Shown: one piece after another, positions 60,957 to 64,000 of the stretch | Layout: each line of letters begins with the position of its first letter | Position numbering within the stretch: position 1 is the stretch's first letter | Source: Schaalia cardiffensis | GTDB taxonomy: Bacteria > Actinomycetota > Actinomycetes > Actinomycetales > Actinomycetaceae | Direction of reading: 5' to 3' | DNA length: 64,000 bases | Assembly (NCBI RefSeq): GCF_016405145.1 | Contig: NZ_JAEKIA010000003.1 | Location: 62,001 to 126,000, forward strand | Made by a program: the position numbers and the translations under genes | The notes under the pieces: model-generated | What the model saw: only the letters and a program-made list of their open reading frames with translations | Database searches by the model: none | What the model was told of the DNA's origin: nothing

Positions 60957-62171
60957 ATGACGATCCCAACACCTCCTTCCACTGCCTCCTCTCCGTCCGG
61001 ACACGAGGGCAATACCGCTCAAGGAGTTTCCTCCGATTCGACTTCAGCCCACCGTTCGGAGCCGACTCGCCAGCAGATTCGCCGTTGGCGTCGACACCTC
61101 GCTGAAGAGCGGATGGAGGCTCGCACCTATCGGGCGCTCGCGGAACGCCGAACCGGCTGGGAGCGTGAGATCCTCCTCCAACTTGCAGACGCCGAGCGCC
61201 GCCACGAGGAGTACTGGCTCGCCCTCCTCCAAGAACGAGCCCTGCCCGCGCCCCGCCCACCCATGCGAACCCGCTTGTCCGCGTGGCTGGCGCAGATGTT
61301 CGGCACGATCTTCATCCTCGCGATGGCGCAGCGCGCAGAGCAACGCACCACCTACGACCTTGACGCCGACGCGACCGCACAAATGGCCGCCGACGAACAC
61401 ATTCACGGGGAAGTGATCCGCGGCCTCACAGCCCGCTCACGCGAAGCACTCGCGGGCACCTTCCGTGCTGCGGTGTTCGGAGCGAACGACGGCTTGGTAT
61501 CGAACCTCGCCCTCGTAATGGGAGTCGCCGCCACTGGAATGGCACCGCGCCTCGTCCTCGCGACCGGTGTGGCCGGCCTGCTGTCTGGCGCTTTGTCGAT
61601 GGCCGCCGGGGAATGGGTATCGGTGAAGAGTCAGCGAGAACTCCTCGACGCCTCCATCCCAGACCCTGAAGCACACCAGGCAGTGCCCGACCTCGACGTG
61701 AATGCGAATGAATTGGCTCTCGTGTTCCGCGCCCGGGGTGAGAGTCCCGAGGAAGCGGATGCTCACGCCGAAAAGGTCTTCCGCCAGATCTCACGCCCCG
61801 CGCTCTCAGAAACAGGGCAGATCGCCGTTCGCGCGGCGCTCGAGGGCGGGAACACCACTCAAGCGGGGGCCGGAGAGCAGATCGGCATGCCCTGGCATGC
61901 AGCCGCATCTTCTTTCTGCTTCTTCGCGATTGGGGCTCTCCTCCCGCTGATCCCCTATCTCCTCACTCTGATCGGCCTCGTGCCCGTCGGCCTCGCCGCC
62001 GCGATGGCCACAGGAATCGTGGGCCTTGCGCTTTTGGGGACGGGCGGGGTCGTTGGAGTCCTGTCCGGCCAGCCGCCGACGCCGCGCGCATTCCGTCAGC
62101 TCTTCATCGGTTTTGGAGCCGCAGCGCTCACCTACGCTTTGGGGTCTCTCTTCGGAGTAGCACTCGCTTAA
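60957..62171 (+). CDS. Ferritin-like / VIT1 (CCC1) fusion metal transporter
   Basis: A 404-residue protein. Residues ~30-170 are a ferritin-like helical domain (EERMEARTYRALAERRTGWEREIL, then DAERRHEEYWLALL) with Glu and His metal ligands. Residues ~175-404 are the VIT1/CCC1 membrane part (FGANDGLVSNLALVMGVAA, LSMAAGEWVSVKSQRE, then three C-terminal helices). This matches MbfA-type exporters, in which the ferritin domain senses iron and the VIT1 part exports Fe2+ or Mn2+. The start at 60957 follows the previous stop. Confidence 0.85.
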   Translation: MTIPTPPSTASSPSGHEGNTAQGVSSDSTSAHRSEPTRQQIRRWRRHLAEERMEARTYRALAERRTGWEREILLQLADAERRHEEYWLALLQERALPAPRPPMRTRLSAWLAQMFGTIFILAMAQRAEQRTTYDLDADATAQMAADEHIHGEVIRGLTARSREALAGTFRAAVFGANDGLVSNLALVMGVAATGMAPRLVLATGVAGLLSGALSMAAGEWVSVKSQRELLDASIPDPEAHQAVPDLDVNANELALVFRARGESPEEADAHAEKVFRQISRPALSETGQIAVRAALEGGNTTQAGAGEQIGMPWHAAASSFCFFAIGALLPLIPYLLTLIGLVPVGLAAAMATGIVGLALLGTGGVVGVLSGQPPTPRAFRQLFIGFGAAALTYALGSLFGVALA

Positions 62172-62207
62172 AGGGTGCGTGTCGCCTGAGGTGCCGCGCA
62201 GGGGCGG

Positions 62208-62993
62208 ATGCGCCGGGACCCGGTGGTATCGGACAATGATCCTGTGCTCGATGCCCTCAACCACGCGCTTCCAGACCTGTTCCGTGCGATCGACCTCATC
62301 GGTGTGCTCCTCAACGGCATCATTGGCGGGCGGCTCGCTCGGACGAAACACTTCGATGCGGTCGGCTTCGCGGTGCTCGCAATCATGTCCGCACTCGCGG
62401 GCGGAATGCTCAGGGATGTGCTCTTACAATCCGGCCCGCCAGCAGCACTCACCGACCCCCACTATCTGGGTACCGCCCTCGTCGGCGCCGGAATCGCCAT
62501 GCTGTGGAAACTGGACTCGAGGCCGTGGCGCATCGCCCTAGTCATTATGGACGGGATCGTCCTCGGATGCTGGGCCGCAACGGGAACACTGAAAACCCTC
62601 CAGGCCGGTTTTGGGATTCTGCCCGCGATCATGCTCGGCGTCATCACCGCAGTCGGTGGCGGAGCAATCCGAGACATTTCGGCCGGCAATATCCCGCAGG
62701 TGTTTGGTGGCAACAACCTCTATGCGACGCCCGCGCTCGTCTCCTCGGCGATCATGGTCCTCTTCGAGCTCCGCGGCCTGGGCACGATTGGCATGCTCTT
62801 CGCAACACTCGTCGGCTCGAGTTTCACGGTTCTGTCCCATTGGCGAGGCTGGCAACTCCCACAGGTGAGTGAATGGGAAGGAACTGAGCTTCACCTCTTC
62901 CCAGTTGCGCTCTCTCTTGGGGGAACGCTCCTCGTCTCGGCCAAGGCTCGCGATCCACGACGCCTCCCCAAGCCCGGGTCAGATCAACGATGA
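62208..62993 (+). CDS. TRIC/YadS (UPF0126) family membrane channel
   Basis: A 261-residue membrane protein with about seven helices in two repeated halves. The paired signatures GFAVLAIMSALAGGMLRDVLL and GVITAVGGGAIRDISAGN are the duplicated UPF0126 motif, which is related to trimeric intracellular cation channels. The bacterial substrate is debated (potassium, amino acids or glycine-linked). It is the third gene on this strand after the metal transporter. Confidence 0.85.
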   Translation: MRRDPVVSDNDPVLDALNHALPDLFRAIDLIGVLLNGIIGGRLARTKHFDAVGFAVLAIMSALAGGMLRDVLLQSGPPAALTDPHYLGTALVGAGIAMLWKLDSRPWRIALVIMDGIVLGCWAATGTLKTLQAGFGILPAIMLGVITAVGGGAIRDISAGNIPQVFGGNNLYATPALVSSAIMVLFELRGLGTIGMLFATLVGSSFTVLSHWRGWQLPQVSEWEGTELHLFPVALSLGGTLLVSAKARDPRRLPKPGSDQR

Positions 62994-63053
62994 GGACCTT
63001 CCCTCCTCGGCTGATGAAAGGCCAGCATCGATTGACGATTCCCCCTCAGCGTG

Positions 63054-63788
63054 ATGTGCGGTCGATTCGTCCAATTTGCCGAGGACGAGGAAATCGTCTC
63101 AGCATTCGATCTGGACCTCCTCGAAGGGGAAACAGAACGGCCCCGCTACAACCTGGCCCCGAGCCAGAAAGCCCGAGTCGTTCTTGAACGCTTCGTCGAC
63201 ATCCCCGATGCCACCGGAAGCACCCGGAAACGACTCCTGAGAAAAGGGCGCTTCCTCCAGTGGGGTTTCGTGCCACGCTGGGCGAAGACCCCTTCTCGCC
63301 CCATGATCAACGCCCGCGCCGAAACGCTCCTCGATAAGCCGATGTTCCGTGCATCCGCAGTCAGAAGACGCTGCATCGTCCCAGCTAACGGCTACTTCGA
63401 GTGGCACAAGCACCCAAAAACGAACACAAAGATCCCCTACTTCCTTTCCGCCAGCCCCTCCGATCCCCTCCTCGCCTTCGCCGGTATCTATGAAGCCTGG
63501 CGCAACCACCAAGTTCCCTTGGGCGAGGAGGGTGCCTGGCTCCTCACCTTCGCGATCCTCACTCGCGGAGCCCCCGATGAACTCGGGCGGATCCATGATC
63601 GAATGCCCCTCATCTTGCCCCCTGACATGTGGGACGAGTGGCTTGACCCCGCCCTCAAGGAGCCCAGATGCGTCCACGAAATGATTGGTGCCGTCCCCGA
63701 CCCTATGCTGCGCCCTAGGATCGTTTCGCCCCGCGTGGGCAAGGTAGATAACGACGATCCGACGCTCATCGCGGAAAACCCCTTGTGA
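63054..63788 (+). CDS. SRAP domain abasic-site crosslink protein (YedK/HMCES)
   Basis: A 244-residue SOS-response-associated peptidase. The start at 63054 is required because Cys2 (MCGRF) must become the N-terminal residue that bonds covalently to abasic sites in single-stranded DNA. The adjacent GTG at 63051 would mask it. WGFVPRWAKTPSRPMINARAET, CIVPANGYFEWHKH (catalytic Glu) and HDRMPLILPPD are all present. It shields abasic sites during replication. Confidence in family and start is high. Confidence 0.93.
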   Translation: MCGRFVQFAEDEEIVSAFDLDLLEGETERPRYNLAPSQKARVVLERFVDIPDATGSTRKRLLRKGRFLQWGFVPRWAKTPSRPMINARAETLLDKPMFRASAVRRRCIVPANGYFEWHKHPKTNTKIPYFLSASPSDPLLAFAGIYEAWRNHQVPLGEEGAWLLTFAILTRGAPDELGRIHDRMPLILPPDMWDEWLDPALKEPRCVHEMIGAVPDPMLRPRIVSPRVGKVDNDDPTLIAENPL

Positions 63789-63829
63789 GCGTCCCCAACC
63801 AGGGCGAACCGCCCCAGGAAAGGCGCACG

Positions 63830-64000
63830 GTGGCCACGAGTCAGAACGTGCCCGGAATGACGCTGGATAGCGCAACCGGAGCCCCCACGTCCCCAACAGC
63901 CCCGAAACGATTCCGCACACGCCATTTGTCGATGATGGCACTCGGCAGTGCGATCGGCGCTGGCTTCTTCCTCGGAACGGGAGTCGCGATCAGCGAAGCG
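63830..64000 (+). CDS. Amino acid permease (APC family), truncated by window end
   Basis: The first 57 codons only. The start is a GTG at 63830 with AGGAAAGG 6 bases upstream; an earlier in-frame GTG at 63785 overlaps the previous stop and is an alternative. After a Thr/Ser/Pro-rich head comes RHLSMMALGSAIGAGFFLG, the N-terminal helix 1 motif of GabP/AroP-type amino acid permeases. The rest lies beyond the window. Confidence 0.8.
   Translation, partial: MATSQNVPGMTLDSATGAPTSPTAPKRFRTRHLSMMALGSAIGAGFFLGTGVAISEA

Overview
The window is high-GC chromosomal DNA from an actinobacterium, most likely the family Actinomycetaceae (Actinomyces/Schaalia-like). The support is dense GC-rich coding, class Ib ribonucleotide reductase genes with NrdR operators, actinobacterial protein families, and frequent GTG/TTG starts. 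The assignment is by gene content and style, not by alignment.

Layout. 0.1-12 kb: an S33 peptidase, the AzlCD amino-acid exporter, an RNase HI fusion, a Fic protein behind a repeat-rich control region, an S9 oligopeptidase, a patatin-like lipase and an ABC-class ATPase. 12-25 kb: a DUF4190-type membrane protein, proline catabolism (putA with its transporter putP), the nrdH/nrdI/nrdE cluster with two NrdR boxes, and L-serine dehydratase. 25-31 kb: a visibly more GC-rich block with a purine nucleosidase, a low-molecular-weight phosphatase, two MFS transporters, a uridine-kinase-like enzyme and a phosphoribosyltransferase; a repeat that begins at the stop codon of three genes is confined to this block. 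31-42 kb: phosphofructokinase, a nitroreductase with an operator-like palindrome, a winged-helix/nucleotidyltransferase pair resembling a toxin-antitoxin module, an SprT-like protein and a very large HrpA helicase.

42.1-56.3 kb is the unusual part: a broken type I BREX phage-defence locus. Only the C-terminus of brxC is left. pglX is in three pieces with the middle piece inverted. Between the pieces lie a GmrSD-type (DUF262/DUF1524) nuclease, a complete large serine recombinase, a second serine recombinase fused in frame to the inverted pglX piece, and a frameshifted tyrosine integrase bracketed by tandem 12-bp repeats. Downstream are a RhuM-family gene and an intact pglZ joined by stop/start overlaps, then a brxL with a single-base frameshift. 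The part of PglX that carries the SAM-binding and NPPY motifs is absent, so as sequenced the locus should not methylate DNA.

56-64 kb: a broken antitoxin-like gene, a PfkB sugar kinase, an AlbA_2 regulator flanked by copies of a 53-bp repeat, an alpha/beta hydrolase, a YtxH-like protein, a ferritin-VIT1 iron/manganese transporter, a TRIC/YadS channel, an SRAP (YedK/HMCES) DNA-crosslink protein, and the start of an amino-acid permease cut by the window edge.

All family assignments rest on reading motifs in the translated sequence; no searches were run.
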